A stretch of 64,000 nucleotides of DNA from an uncultured Clostridia bacterium (GTDB lineage: Bacteria; Bacillota; Clostridia; Oscillospirales; Ruminococcaceae), in assembly GCA_944386455.1 (NCBI GenBank), contig CALXBC010000007.1, forward strand, positions 1-64,000, given 5' to 3'. A program made the translations under genes and the position numbers. The notes below the pieces were generated by a model. The model did not search any database and had not been told where the DNA came from. It saw only the letters and a list, made by a program, of their open reading frames with translations. Positions 51,503-60,521 of this stretch are shown here, piece after piece. Each line of letters begins with the position of its first letter. Within the stretch, counting starts at the first letter, position 1.

Positions 51503-52246
51503 TCAGTTGTCGTCCTGTTCCTGTATCAAAGTTGCTAAAAACTTTTTGTCATTTTTGTCCAATTGTACATCAGCAAGCATATCGGGACGTTTTTTAAGGG
51601 TACGCTCAATCTCCTGCTCCCGCCGCCACTTTCGAATATTGGCATGGTGCCCGGAAAGCAGCACCTCGGGCACGGCCTTCCCCTTCCAGACCTCCGGACG
51701 GGTGTACTGCGGATATTCCAAAAGACCGTTATAGTGGCTTTCTTCCTCAAAGCACTCAGCAGACGCAAGCACCCCGTCACAAAGCCGTGCAATACTGTCG
51801 GTCAGAACAAGGGCGGCCAGCTCACCGCCCGTCAGAACATAGTCGCCGATCGAGATTTCCTCATCCACGATTTCCTCCAGCACCCGTTCATCTACCCCTT
51901 CATAATGTCCGCAGAGCAAAAACAGGTGTTCCTGTTTGGCGAGTTCAACGCAGCGCCGCTGACGGAGCGGTTTTCCCTGCGGGGAAAGATAGATCACATG
52001 CGGCTTTGTTCCAATTTCTGCCGCGACTGCCTGATAGCAGCGGTAAATCGGTTCCGCCTGCATCACCATCCCCATTCCGCCGCCATAGGGAGAGTCATCC
52101 ACCCGGCGGTGCTTATCCAGCGTGTAATCGCGGATATTATGACAGCAAACCGTGATCACGCCATTTTTTCTGGCACGCCCAATGATGCTCTCTCCCAGCA
52201 CAGCCTCACACATATCAGGAAAAAGCGTCGCAATGTCAATTCTCAT
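51503..52246 (-). CDS. trmD: tRNA (guanine-N1)-methyltransferase
   Basis: A 247-aa TrmD that methylates G37 of tRNAs to prevent frameshifting. Seen: MRIDIATLFPDMCEAVLGES at the N-terminus; the SAM-binding trefoil-knot loops YLSPQGKPLRQ and GHYEGVDERV; SIGDYVLTGGELAA. The start at 52246 overlaps the rimM stop by 11 bases (AAAGGA just upstream), a typical coupling. It lies with rimM but, unlike the common order, rpsP-khpA are on the opposite strand far to the right and rplS lies further left. Confidence 0.96.
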   Translation of the reverse strand: MRIDIATLFPDMCEAVLGESIIGRARKNGVITVCCHNIRDYTLDKHRRVDDSPYGGGMGMVMQAEPIYRCYQAVAAEIGTKPHVIYLSPQGKPLRQRRCVELAKQEHLFLLCGHYEGVDERVLEEIVDEEISIGDYVLTGGELAALVLTDSIARLCDGVLASAECFEEESHYNGLLEYPQYTRPEVWKGKAVPEVLLSGHHANIRKWRREQEIERTLKKRPDMLADVQLDKNDKKFLATLIQEQDDN

Positions 52247-52757
52247 CGTCAAACAATCCTTTCAGCGGCCGGATAACCATTCGTTCTCCGTCAACATCAG
52301 TTTCCAGCACGACCTGAGGAATCGCGGGCACCAGCCGTTTCACACCGTTCGCATCTGTGATTTCATAAACATCGTTGGCTCCCGTGGGCAGCACGTCGGT
52401 TATGGTGCCGTAGCAATGTTCGGGGACATCCGCATCATAGACCCGCATCCCAATCAAATCCTGAATAAAATAGCTGCCCGCCTCCAGCTCCAATTCTCTG
52501 CGGTCGACATATAAAACGCGGTTGCGGACCGCCTGTGCAGCCTCAACAGTCGTAATCCCTTCGATTTTCAGGATGACTATATTTTTATGGACTCTGCCGC
52601 TCAGCACCTTCAACGGACGTCTGCCCCGGTCGTCATAATACAGGGTATCCAGCTCTTCCAGCAGTGCAGGGTCATCACACCACGGCTGTACCCGCACTTC
52701 ACCCATGATGCCATGAGTAGAAACGATTTTTCCGATTTCCAGATATTGTTTTTTCAA
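52236..52757 (-). CDS. rimM: Ribosome maturation factor RimM
   Basis: A 173-aa RimM that binds S19 and aids 30S head assembly. Start TTG 52757 (LKKQYLEIGKIVSTHGIMGE) lies seven bases after GGGAGG. The N-terminal RimM domain (GEVRVQPWCDDP) and the C-terminal PRC barrel (LIGMRVYDADVPEHCYGTI, NDVYEITDANGV) are clear. Immediately followed by trmD with an 11-base overlap. Confidence 0.93.
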   Translation of the reverse strand: MKKQYLEIGKIVSTHGIMGEVRVQPWCDDPALLEELDTLYYDDRGRRPLKVLSGRVHKNIVILKIEGITTVEAAQAVRNRVLYVDRRELELEAGSYFIQDLIGMRVYDADVPEHCYGTITDVLPTGANDVYEITDANGVKRLVPAIPQVVLETDVDGERMVIRPLKGLFDDEN

Positions 52758-52758
52758 T

Positions 52759-53334
52759 TCAAAGCCTCCCTGACACATCTTTTCCACACCGTGCATTCAG
52801 CGTATTGGCTGCATTCCTTGCCTCTGTCAGCGCGCGCCGGTCTTTCCCGGCCGGCAAACGGTCTGTATTCATCGAATAAATCTCGGCGCAGGGCAGATCA
52901 ACGCCTAACAGTTTCAATATTATTTTGGCGCTCTGCGCAGCAGCCCGCTCTGTTCCCGGGTCACCGCCGGCCAGAATCAGCACGCCGTTTCTGGCTTTTT
53001 CCGCTTTTCGATCCTTGCGGATATATTTTCCTGCATATATGGTCTGAAACCTGCTGGCAATATTCAGCATGGGGCCGCTCAGAGAAGAAAACCAAACCGG
53101 AGATGCAAGAACGATATTATCGCATTCTTCCAAATAGGCGTAAATTTCCTGCATTCCGTCCTGAACCGCACAGCCGCTTTTTTTCCAACAGCAGCGACAG
53201 TCCAGACAGGGAGATATCGAATCATGACAGGAAATCTCCTTCACTTCCCCAGACAAGTGTGCAACAAACGCTGCAAGCAGCGCCGCTATGTCTCCGTTTT
53301 TCTTAGGAGAGCCATTGATGATCAATGTTTTCAT
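52759..53334 (-). CDS. Flavodoxin-like NAD(P)H-dependent FMN oxidoreductase
   Basis: A 191-aa flavodoxin-fold protein (FMN_red family). Phosphate loop ICINGS-type: TLIINGSPKKNGDIAAL; then a cysteine cluster ISPCLDCRCCWKKSGCAV, and VLASPVWFSSLSGPMLNI for flavin. The cluster is richer in Cys than the usual C-x2-C-x2-CW form and could bind metal or be redox active. It ends two bases from the rimM start and is probably co-transcribed. Start 53334 (MKTLIINGS) after GACGGGTGG is preferred over ATG 53340. Confidence 0.8.
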   Translation of the reverse strand: MKTLIINGSPKKNGDIAALLAAFVAHLSGEVKEISCHDSISPCLDCRCCWKKSGCAVQDGMQEIYAYLEECDNIVLASPVWFSSLSGPMLNIASRFQTIYAGKYIRKDRKAEKARNGVLILAGGDPGTERAAAQSAKIILKLLGVDLPCAEIYSMNTDRLPAGKDRRALTEARNAANTLNARCGKDVSGRL

Positions 53335-53360
53335 TTTCATCCACCCGTCAAGGTGTTTCA

Positions 53361-53666
53361 TCATCTCCACAACATCAAGTGATAAAACCAATAAACTGTA
53401 ACGCCACTGGTCAAAGTTATCAGTGTCAGATAACCGAATCGCCGTAGCGGACGTTCTATCGCCCGCATCTGAAACAGGGAAATCACAATTATCGTCAGTG
53501 CCACAATCACCCAAAACAGCAATGTGAAGTGATTGGCATTAAACGCCGCTCCGGTGCAGCCACATCCCAGCCACTTCACAATCACCAGCGTGTTAAATAT
53601 ACTATATAAAGGAAACAGCACCGGAAAAATCAGCAGCTGCCAGAACAACCGTAGAGCTTTTTTCAC
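53361..53666 (-). CDS. Small membrane protein of unknown function
   Basis: A 101-aa protein with three predicted helices (about residues 8-29, 46-66 and 79-97) and short basic loops (RAIERPLRRFG). A Cys-Gly-Cys (WLGCGCTGAAF) lies between helices 1 and 2. Not recognised. GGAGGAATG precedes the ATG on this strand. The start of the next leftward gene (FMN oxidoreductase) is 27 bases downstream. Confidence 0.55.
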   Translation of the reverse strand: MKKALRLFWQLLIFPVLFPLYSIFNTLVIVKWLGCGCTGAAFNANHFTLLFWVIVALTIIVISLFQMRAIERPLRRFGYLTLITLTSGVTVYWFYHLMLWR

Positions 53667-53756
53667 AGGGCATTCCTCCTTTTTTCACACGTAGAAGCAA
53701 GAAACTCTCTGTTTTTATTATATCAGAAGGAAAAGAAAATTACAATATAACCGATC

Positions 53757-53786
53757 GAATATTTGAGCCCCTTTGTGTGTATAGTT
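53757..53786 (+). promoter_or_regulatory. Possible sigma-G promoter of spoVAF
   Basis: -35-like GAATA (53757-53761), 18-base spacer, -10-like TATAGTT (53780-53786), about 55 bases before the spoVAF start. The -35 fits sigma-G (GHATR) but the -10 only partly; the gene's role makes forespore control likely. Confidence 0.35.
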
Positions 53787-53839
53787 TGGGAAAACTGTGG
53801 AAACATAAATCGGGAAAAAACTGCCAGGAGGCCTGATTT

Positions 53840-55258
53840 ATGCGATTTGCCGCCGATTTTTACGAAAATATCGCCCTGCTTGACCGAATTCTACGACCGG
53901 ACGCCAGCTTCGACCTGGTCAAACGACCACTTCAGATCGCTGGGCGCAATGGTGTTCTGTACTTTATTGACGGATTTGTCAAAGACGAAATTATGGAAAA
54001 AATTCTGGATTTTTTTATGAAGCTGACTTCTGATCAAATCAAAGATGTCACTGATACGCAAGCTTTTGCAGATCGTCTGATCCCCTATGTCGAGACCGAT
54101 GTCACCGCCGACACTGAAACGATTACCGGCATGGTGCTGTCCGGCGCCGCCGCTTTTCTGCTGGACGGTTTTACCGAAGCCGTTATCATCGACGCCCGTA
54201 CCTATCCTGCCCGCGGTGTGGAGGAACCGGACTCCGATAAGGTGCTGCGCGGTTCTCACGACGGTTTTGTGGAAACGCTGGTTTTTAACACCGCATTGCT
54301 CCGGCGGCGGATCCGTGATCCGCGGCTGACCAACGAAATCCTTTCGGTAGGCACCCAGTCTCGGACGGATGTCGTTCTGTGCTATATGGACGGAAAAGCA
54401 GATCCAAAATTTGTTTCCTCCGTGAAAGAAAAACTTCGCTCTCTGGAGGTTCCTTCCCTTACCATGGGGCAGGAAAGCCTGATCGAAGCCCTGATCAAGC
54501 AGCACTGGTACAATCCCTTTCCCAAAGTGCGGTACACTGAGCGGCCGGACAGCGCCGCTGCTTCTGTATATGAAGGAAAAGTCTTAATATTTGTGGACAA
54601 TTCTCCTTCTGCCATCATTCTTCCCACATCCATTTTTGACTTTGTGCAGGAAACGGATGATTTTTACTTTCCGCCGCTCACGGGCACATATCTGCGACTG
54701 ACCCGCATCATCATCTTTCTGCTGACCGTGTTCCTGACGCCTGTCTGGTATTTGCTGATTGAACATCCACAGTGGATTCCCGAATGGCTGAAGTTTATCG
54801 AAATATCTGAGCCGGTCGGGCTTCCTGTCATTTTTCAGCTGCTGCTTGCAGAATTTGCAATCGACGGGCTGAAGTTGGCTTCTCTGAATACGCCTTCACC
54901 ATTGAGCAGCTCATTCAGCATCATCGGCGGTCTGATCCTGGGAGAATTTGCCGTTAAAGCCGGCTGGCTGGCCTCCGAGGTCATTCTTTATATGGCTTTC
55001 GTTGCTATTGCAAACTTTACCCAGCCCAGTCTGGAGCTTGGCTACGCATTTAAATTTGTTCGCGTTCTGCTGCTGATTCTTTCTGCCCTGTTCGGGCTCT
55101 GGGGCTTTCTGGGCGGTCTTTTGCTCACACTGCTGATGATCTGTTTCAACAAAACAGTCGAGGGAAAAAGTTATTTGTATCCGCTTCTGCCATTCAACGG
55201 CAGAGAGCTGAAAAAGCTGTTTGTGCGTACACGGCTGAAAAAACGAAATCATGAATAA
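53840..55258 (+). CDS. spoVAF: SpoVAF-like GerA-family spore germination protein
   Basis: A 472-aa protein of the GerA/SpoVAF family that sits in the inner spore membrane and is linked to germinant signalling and DPA release. An N-terminal cytosolic domain (about residues 1-270) carries the typical start AADFYENIALLDRIL, then RPLQIAGRNGVLYFIDGF and MVLSGAAAFLLDGF. Four to five helices follow (about 290-440: TRIIIFLLTVFLTPVWYLL; SFSIIGGLILGEFAV; LLLILSALFGLWGFL), with TSIFDFVQETDDFYFPP between. B. subtilis SpoVAF is about 490 aa. CAGGAGG lies before ATG 53840. It is isolated: no other spoVA genes are nearby. Confidence 0.85.
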   Translation: MRFAADFYENIALLDRILRPDASFDLVKRPLQIAGRNGVLYFIDGFVKDEIMEKILDFFMKLTSDQIKDVTDTQAFADRLIPYVETDVTADTETITGMVLSGAAAFLLDGFTEAVIIDARTYPARGVEEPDSDKVLRGSHDGFVETLVFNTALLRRRIRDPRLTNEILSVGTQSRTDVVLCYMDGKADPKFVSSVKEKLRSLEVPSLTMGQESLIEALIKQHWYNPFPKVRYTERPDSAAASVYEGKVLIFVDNSPSAIILPTSIFDFVQETDDFYFPPLTGTYLRLTRIIIFLLTVFLTPVWYLLIEHPQWIPEWLKFIEISEPVGLPVIFQLLLAEFAIDGLKLASLNTPSPLSSSFSIIGGLILGEFAVKAGWLASEVILYMAFVAIANFTQPSLELGYAFKFVRVLLLILSALFGLWGFLGGLLLTLLMICFNKTVEGKSYLYPLLPFNGRELKKLFVRTRLKKRNHE

Positions 55259-55262
55259 CGCT

Positions 55263-55297
55263 CAAGCGCCGCACGGCAATTGACCGTGTGGCGCTTG
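55263..55297. terminator. Convergent terminator
   Basis: Stem CAAGCGCC-x-CACGG / CCGTG-x-GGCGCTTG around a seven-base loop, between spoVAF and the GH25 gene; no strong T run. Confidence 0.6.
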
Positions 55298-55311
55298 TAA
55301 TATACAGAAGA

Positions 55312-56709
55312 TTATTTCAGGTTGTTATATCCATTCTGCTTCAGATAGGTCGGATAGTCGAACAGACCGATGTTGCGGTCCACATTGTTGCTGATCCCCG
55401 AAATTTTGCCTTCGCTGGTGTATTGCCAAATCTTATATGGCTTTTTATACTGACTCGGACCGCTCGAAACGGCTATGCTTCCGCCGGAGCTTTTATTATA
55501 CTGCGCCACCCAGACATCGTATGCAGACAGCTGTGTCATATCCAGCTGGTTGTTCAGCCATGACGCCCCTGAATAGATGCCGGGATAGTAGCCCGCCGCC
55601 TTGATTTTTTCGCAGAAAGCTTTTACCACCTTGGTGCGCTGTGCCGTCGAAATCTTGTCGCCGCGCCCGGAACTGTTTGGTGCACCAGACCACTCATAGT
55701 CGATGAACAGCGGATAGGTAAAGCTCACACCGGAGTCTTTCACCATCTGGAGCATGATCTCAGCTTCTTCCTCGGCCTCCTGCTCGGTAACCGCCTGGGA
55801 GAAGAAATATGCCCCGCAGTTCAGGCCAGCCTTGGCAGCGCCCTTGACATTTGGGTCAAAAGTGGCATCCGTTTGAGGCTTACCGGTTTCATATCCGCGC
55901 AGTCCTGCGCGGACGATCACAAAATCAACCCCGTCCGCTTTGACTTTATTCCAGTCAATATTTGTTCCCTGCCACTTTGAGATGTCGATGCCGACAAAGG
56001 AATCCAAATGTCCTTCCTCATTGAAATGATATCCGGCAGTACCGCCGATTAAGTTGTACCCAGTCAGCATCTTGCCGCCGCTGAAATAGTACCGTTCTCC
56101 ATCATAATCATACCACCCGGTCTCCGGCGGAGCAAACGGCGGTTTTACAGAGGAAGACGGCGGCAGCAGAGAAGAGATGGCCGACGATATGATCGAAGAG
56201 ATTGCCGAAGACACACTGGAGGACACGCTATTTGAAGAGGTCGGTGCGCTGGAGGAAGACACAATGTCAGAAGAAGTCTGCGTCTGGGAGGACGCCGGCG
56301 AGCCGGACGAGCTTGACGGCTGAGACGAGGCCGGCGGCTCTTGAACCACATCATCATCATCCGGAACAATTACCTCGTTCTGATCTCTGTCCGGCTGATT
56401 ATTCGGATTGAGCGGGTCTTCCGGGTCATCGGCTGCAATCTGGTTGTTGGGGTCTTTGATAAAGTCCTCGACGTTTTCTCCCTGGATGAGAACCTGTGAA
56501 GAGGTTTCCGAGGAAATACTCTCAGAAGAGGCCGGGACTGATGATACATCCGATGTCAGGGCAGACGTATCTGTCCCGGCAGATGAATCGGACGGACGAT
56601 AAAACTGTGCATCCGCCATATGTTCCGGCACAGCCATACAACTGCCGGCCGTTATCGTAAAAACTATGATCAACAGTGCTGTCAGAGCTTTTTGAACTCT
56701 GATATTCAT
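55312..56709 (-). CDS. Secreted GH25 lysozyme with Ser-rich linker
   Basis: A 465-aa exported muramidase. Signal-peptide-like start (VQKALTALLIIVFTITAGSC, about residues 5-24), a long Ser/Asp/Pro-rich linker (about 40-195, with poly-Ser blocks), a short YDYDGERYYFSGGKMLTGYN choline-binding-like or WG repeat-like piece, then the GH25 domain (about 240-465). Catalytic acids: DISKWQGTNIDW and FIDYEW (Asp/Glu of the D-x-E motif), with FVIVRAGLRGYETGKPQ. Cuts the MurNAc-GlcNAc bond of peptidoglycan. It is convergent with spoVAF but not obviously linked to it. Confidence 0.88.
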   Translation of the reverse strand: MNIRVQKALTALLIIVFTITAGSCMAVPEHMADAQFYRPSDSSAGTDTSALTSDVSSVPASSESISSETSSQVLIQGENVEDFIKDPNNQIAADDPEDPLNPNNQPDRDQNEVIVPDDDDVVQEPPASSQPSSSSGSPASSQTQTSSDIVSSSSAPTSSNSVSSSVSSAISSIISSAISSLLPPSSSVKPPFAPPETGWYDYDGERYYFSGGKMLTGYNLIGGTAGYHFNEEGHLDSFVGIDISKWQGTNIDWNKVKADGVDFVIVRAGLRGYETGKPQTDATFDPNVKGAAKAGLNCGAYFFSQAVTEQEAEEEAEIMLQMVKDSGVSFTYPLFIDYEWSGAPNSSGRGDKISTAQRTKVVKAFCEKIKAAGYYPGIYSGASWLNNQLDMTQLSAYDVWVAQYNKSSGGSIAVSSGPSQYKKPYKIWQYTSEGKISGISNNVDRNIGLFDYPTYLKQNGYNNLK

Positions 56710-56795
56710 GATTTTCTCCTTTTTTTGACAAAACTATTGGTATTCTACCATAACGTGCACCTGCTTGTCCAGTATCTCAGGCAAAATACCAGCAA

Positions 56796-57719
56796 TTACC
56801 GCAAAATAAAAGCAGCCGCGACCCATCCCTTTTCCCGCAGCGTTTTCAAATGCGTAAGCCCGCAGCCGGAAAGTGCGTCCATAATCTCCTGCTCCCGCGG
56901 TTCGATGATCCCGGAGCAAAGAAGTACCGTTCCCTGCTTCATAAAACTTCGGATATCCTTTGACATTCGGATTATCACATCTGCCACAATATTCGCACAA
57001 ATGATATCATAAACGCCTTCCACTTTCTCCGTCAAATCACCGCAGATCAGGGAAAGCCTGTCTGCGACCCCATTGCGGCGGGCATTCTCCTCCGCCACCT
57101 TGACTGCCAGCTCGTCAATATCCACACCCACTGCGCGCTGTGCGCCAAGCAAAAGCGCAGTAACTGCCAAAATCCCGCTGCCGCAGCCGACATCCAAAAT
57201 TTGAGATGACGGCGTGACATATTCCTCCAGCAGCGTCATGCACAGCCGCGTGGTTTCGTGTGTGCCGGTGCCAAACGCCATGCCCGGATCAAGTGTGACC
57301 TTGACAATACCGTCCGCAGCAGAGCATTCTTCCCAGGAAGGACAGACAAGAAGCCGTTTTCCAACCCGCAGGGGATGATAAAACTTTTTCCACTCGTTCG
57401 CCCAGTCCTCCTCCCGAATGGAGCCTGTTTCCAGCGTAAATGCAATCCCTGCGGCCGGCAGCTGGTCCTTTAAATAGGAGACTGCTTCTGCGGGACTCTC
57501 TTCGGGACTGATATAGATATGGATCACCGCCTGGTCTCTGACGCGTGACAGCAATTCTTCGTCAATCAAATCAATATGGGCAATCTCTTTCACTTCTTCT
57601 TCAAGATGGGAATAGTCCTCTATATAAATCCCATAAGGAACCGTCATTTGTGCAATGGCAGAAGCGGAATCCACCTGTTCAGCCGGAACTGCCAGCTTCA
57701 GTTCTGTCCAGCTATCCAT
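56796..57719 (-). CDS. prmA: Ribosomal protein L11 methyltransferase
   Basis: A 307-aa PrmA (usual 290-315) which trimethylates L11. N-terminal substrate domain (VPAEQVDSASAIAQMTVPYG), methyltransferase motif I ILDVGCGSGILAVTALLLGA (about residues 175-194), GVDIDELAVKVAEENARRNG, and DIICANIVADVIIRM (catalytic N-I motif). GMAFGTGTHETTRLCM is the family signature. GGGAGATTATTT precedes the ATG on this strand. Confidence 0.95.
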   Translation of the reverse strand: MDSWTELKLAVPAEQVDSASAIAQMTVPYGIYIEDYSHLEEEVKEIAHIDLIDEELLSRVRDQAVIHIYISPEESPAEAVSYLKDQLPAAGIAFTLETGSIREEDWANEWKKFYHPLRVGKRLLVCPSWEECSAADGIVKVTLDPGMAFGTGTHETTRLCMTLLEEYVTPSSQILDVGCGSGILAVTALLLGAQRAVGVDIDELAVKVAEENARRNGVADRLSLICGDLTEKVEGVYDIICANIVADVIIRMSKDIRSFMKQGTVLLCSGIIEPREQEIMDALSGCGLTHLKTLREKGWVAAAFILR

Positions 57720-57816
57720 AAATAATCTCCCTTTCCTTTATTTCTGCACTGTTGCTATTATACAAAAAAACGTCGAAAAAAGCAAATATTTGTTTTTGCA
57801 TTGTAAAGCAAAATAC

Positions 57817-57845
57817 TTGACAAGGATATCAGTTTCCGTTATAAT
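57817..57845 (+). promoter_or_regulatory. Consensus sigma-A promoter of the ylxM-ffh operon
   Basis: -35 TTGACA (57817-57822), 17-base spacer, -10 TATAAT (57840-57845): a full consensus, suitable for a highly expressed translation and secretion operon. Confidence 0.9.
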
Positions 57846-57902
57846 CATTGTGTAAAGCTTTTGAATTTACATGATTCGGGGCGGATAAGGGAGGCGGCTG
57901 AT

Positions 57903-58277
57903 ATGACGGACAAAAATCTCAATATTTCGGTTTTGTTCGATTATTACGGCAATATGCTGACGGATAAACAGCGTGATGTCATCGACCTTTATTACAATCA
58001 GGACCTTTCCCTCGCCGAAATCGCGGAGCATGAAAAAATCACCAGGCAGGGTGTGCGCGATAACATTAAGCGCGGGGAAGCCTATATGCTGGAGCTTGAG
58101 AAAAATCTCCGGATGGTACAGCAGTCCCAAAAGCTCGTTCGGCTTTTAGAGGAAATTGATACACGCAGCCGCGAAATCTCCCGTGCAAACAAGGACAGCG
58201 TTTATTCCGCAGTCATTCAGGAAAATGCGGCGGCGATTTCAAAACAGATTGCCGCCTTTTTAGAGGAGTTCGACTGA
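57903..58277 (+). CDS. YlxM helix-turn-helix protein
   Basis: A 124-aa protein of the YlxM/P13 family, linked to SRP by conserved synteny. HTH of the sigma-region-4 type: LTDKQRDVIDLYYNQDLSLAE and IAEHEKITRQGVRDNIKRGE. Start 57903 (MTDKNLNISVLFDYYGNM) follows AGGGAGG. It precedes ffh by 41 bases and is probably a transcription or assembly factor of the SRP pathway; exact role unclear. Confidence 0.9.
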   Translation: MTDKNLNISVLFDYYGNMLTDKQRDVIDLYYNQDLSLAEIAEHEKITRQGVRDNIKRGEAYMLELEKNLRMVQQSQKLVRLLEEIDTRSREISRANKDSVYSAVIQENAAAISKQIAAFLEEFD

Positions 58278-58318
58278 TTCCTCCATAGAAAACATCATTA
58301 TCGCAGGAGGTAGACCAA

Positions 58319-59665
58319 GTGGCTTTTGAAGGATTATCCGACAAGCTGTCAGCCGTGTTCAAACGGCTCAAATCCAAAGGAAAGCTTTCTGAAAGCGATG
58401 TCAAGCTTGCCATGCGCGAGGTTCGTCTCGCGCTGCTTGAAGCAGACGTCAACTATAAGGTGGTAAAAGACTTTGTTTCAAAGGTCAGCGAGCGCTGTGT
58501 GGGGTCTGAGGTTCTCGAAAGTCTGACCCCTGCCCAGCAGGTTATCAAAATCGTTAACGAAGAGCTTTGCTCTCTGATGGGAAACGGCAATGCCAGAATC
58601 AGCTTTCCGTCCAAGCCGCCCTGTATCATCATGATGTGCGGTCTTCAGGGAAGCGGTAAAACCACACACGCTGCAAAACTTGCCAAATATTTTAAAAAAG
58701 AAGGGCACCGTCCTCTGCTGGTTGCCTGCGACGTTTACCGCCCCGCTGCAATCACTCAGCTGCAGGTCGTCGGGGAACAGGCCGGCGTCAGCGTATTTGA
58801 AATGGGACAGTCCGATCCTGTTAAAATTGCAAAAGAGGCGATCCGTCACGCCAGAGATCATGGAAACGATCTGGTGATTTTGGACACTGCCGGACGGCTG
58901 CACATTGACGAGGAACTGATGAACGAGCTCAAGCGCATGAAAGAGCAGACCGAACCTACCGAGATTCTGCTGGTGGTCGATGCAATGACAGGCCAGGATG
59001 CAGTCAATGTCGCCTCCTCTTTTGATGAAGCACTGGGTATTGACGGTGTGATCCTGACCAAGCTTGACGGAGACACCCGCGGCGGTGCGGCGCTTTCTGT
59101 CCTGGCAGTCACCGGAAAACCCGTAAAATTCGCCGGTATGGGGGAAAAGCTGGACGATCTCGAACCATTTCATCCTGAACGGATGGCGTCCAGGATTCTG
59201 GGAATGGGCGACGTGCTCACCCTGATTGAAAAGGCACAGACCCAAGTTGACGAAAAGGAAGCCATGAAGATGGCGCAGAAGCTGAAGGAAAACAGCTTTG
59301 ACATGAACGATCTGCTCGAGCAGATGCGCCAGATCAAAAAAATGGGGCCGCTCAAGCAGATCATGTCCATGATTCCCGGCGTCGGCAGCCAGCTCAAGGA
59401 TGTGGATGTCGACGATAAGCAGCTGTTCCGCATTGAAGCGATCATCACTTCAATGACGCCTAAGGAGCGGGAAAAGCCAAATATCATCAATCCCAGCCGA
59501 AAGCGCAGAATTGCAGCCGGCAGCGGAACCAAGGTCGAGGATGTCAACCGTCTGCTCAGACAGTTTGAACAGATGCAGAAAATGATGAAAATGCTGGGCG
59601 GAAAAAACGGCAAGGGCAAACGGCGGATGATGTTCCCGCCGAACATGGGCGGAATGCCGCAGTAA
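58319..59665 (+). CDS. ffh: Signal recognition particle protein Ffh
   Basis: A 448-aa SRP54-type GTPase that binds signal peptides at the ribosome and targets them to FtsY and SecYEG. N domain ([19 protein letters not shown], residues 15-33), G domain with [18 protein letters not shown] (P-loop), [13 protein letters not shown] (G3) and [14 protein letters not shown], then the Met-rich M domain with signal-peptide finger loop ([20 protein letters not shown]) and the SRP RNA-binding [20 protein letters not shown]. Starts at GTG 58319, nine bases after CAGGAGG. The C-terminus PPNMGGMPQ is typical. Second gene of the operon. Confidence 0.97.
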   Translation: MAFEGLSDKLSAVFKRLKSKGKLSESDVKLAMREVRLALLEADVNYKVVKDFVSKVSERCVGSEVLESLTPAQQVIKIVNEELCSLMGNGNARISFPSKPPCIIMMCGLQGSGKTTHAAKLAKYFKKEGHRPLLVACDVYRPAAITQLQVVGEQAGVSVFEMGQSDPVKIAKEAIRHARDHGNDLVILDTAGRLHIDEELMNELKRMKEQTEPTEILLVVDAMTGQDAVNVASSFDEALGIDGVILTKLDGDTRGGAALSVLAVTGKPVKFAGMGEKLDDLEPFHPERMASRILGMGDVLTLIEKAQTQVDEKEAMKMAQKLKENSFDMNDLLEQMRQIKKMGPLKQIMSMIPGVGSQLKDVDVDDKQLFRIEAIITSMTPKEREKPNIINPSRKRRIAAGSGTKVEDVNRLLRQFEQMQKMMKMLGGKNGKGKRRMMFPPNMGGMPQ

Positions 59666-59729
59666 AAAGGTATTTCCCAGACTTATTGTTTGGTGTAATA
59701 TAAATTTTCCAACAGGAGGTGACATGATT

Positions 59730-59972
59730 ATGGCAGTAAAAATCAGACTGCGCCGCATGGGCGCAAAAAAAGCGCCTTTTTACCGTATCGTAGTTGCTGA
59801 CTCCAGATACCCGAGAGACGGACGCTTTATCGAGGAGCTGGGTTATTATGACCCGACCAAGGAGCCTTCTGTCGTGAAGGTCGATGCTGAAAAGGCAAAG
59901 AAATGGATCGCGAACGGCGCACAGCCGACCGATACAGTGAAAAAGCTTTTGAAAGACAACGGCGCTCTGTAA
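59730..59972 (+). CDS. rpsP: 30S ribosomal protein S16
   Basis: An 80-aa S16 ([52 protein letters not shown]). Start 59730 is preferred over ATG 59724; AGGAGG at 59714-59719 gives ten-base spacing. The order ylxM-ffh-rpsP-khpA is the normal Firmicute order, after which rimM-trmD would be expected; here these lie on the opposite strand 7 kb away. Confidence 0.97.
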   Translation: MAVKIRLRRMGAKKAPFYRIVVADSRYPRDGRFIEELGYYDPTKEPSVVKVDAEKAKKWIANGAQPTDTVKKLLKDNGAL

Positions 59973-60133
59973 TGCGTTGATGGTTATCCCGCCGGCGCAG
60001 GGCTTGCCAGCGCCGCGGCCGGACGGCCAGAGTCTCACAGAAACCGGAGGCTTTCTGCAGTGTTTTGGAACAAAACAGCATAGCGGCATATGAATTGCTG
60101 CTATACAATCGAACAGCAATGGAGAACCCAACC

Positions 60134-60367
60134 ATGAAAGAATTATTAGTTGCTATTGCACAGGGGCTTGTCGATGACAAGGATGCAGTTGTGGTTACGG
60201 TTGATGAGCCGAATGAAGAAGGCATCACTGTATACCGTCTTCATGTCGCATCAGACGACATGGGTCGTGTGATCGGCAAACAAGGAAGGATCGCAAAAGC
60301 GATTCGGGTTGTGATGCGCGCCGGCGCAAGCCGGAATAATGAAAAGGTCGCTGTCGAAATAGACTGA
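60134..60367 (+). CDS. khpA: KhpA RNA-binding KH protein
   Basis: A 77-aa single-KH-domain protein (YlqC/KhpA) that binds RNA, often as heterodimer with KhpB (Jag), influencing cell division and translation. The KH GXXG loop is visible in MGRVIGKQGRIAKAIRVVMR; the start MKELLVAIAQGLVDDKDAV is typical, with GGAG eight bases upstream. A weak in-frame ATG at 60119 would add five residues. Last gene of the operon. Confidence 0.92.
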   Translation: MKELLVAIAQGLVDDKDAVVVTVDEPNEEGITVYRLHVASDDMGRVIGKQGRIAKAIRVVMRAGASRNNEKVAVEID

Positions 60368-60378
60368 CCGTGGGTATT

Positions 60379-60425
60379 AAAACGTCCCGGTTCAGGGCTG
60401 CAAAGGTCCTGGGCCGGGACGTTTT
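60379..60425 (+). terminator. Terminator of the ylxM-ffh-rpsP-khpA operon
   Basis: 12-bp stem AAAACGTCCCGG / CCGGGACGTTTT with an inner CAGG/CCTG pairing and a T-rich tail. Confidence 0.85.
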
Positions 60426-60521
60426 ATTTGCTGTTTCAATTTATTTCGTCATAGAGTCAAAACATGAATTTCAAGGGAGCTTATTCGTATGACCACATTT
60501 TTGGAGCTGACACACAGGACT

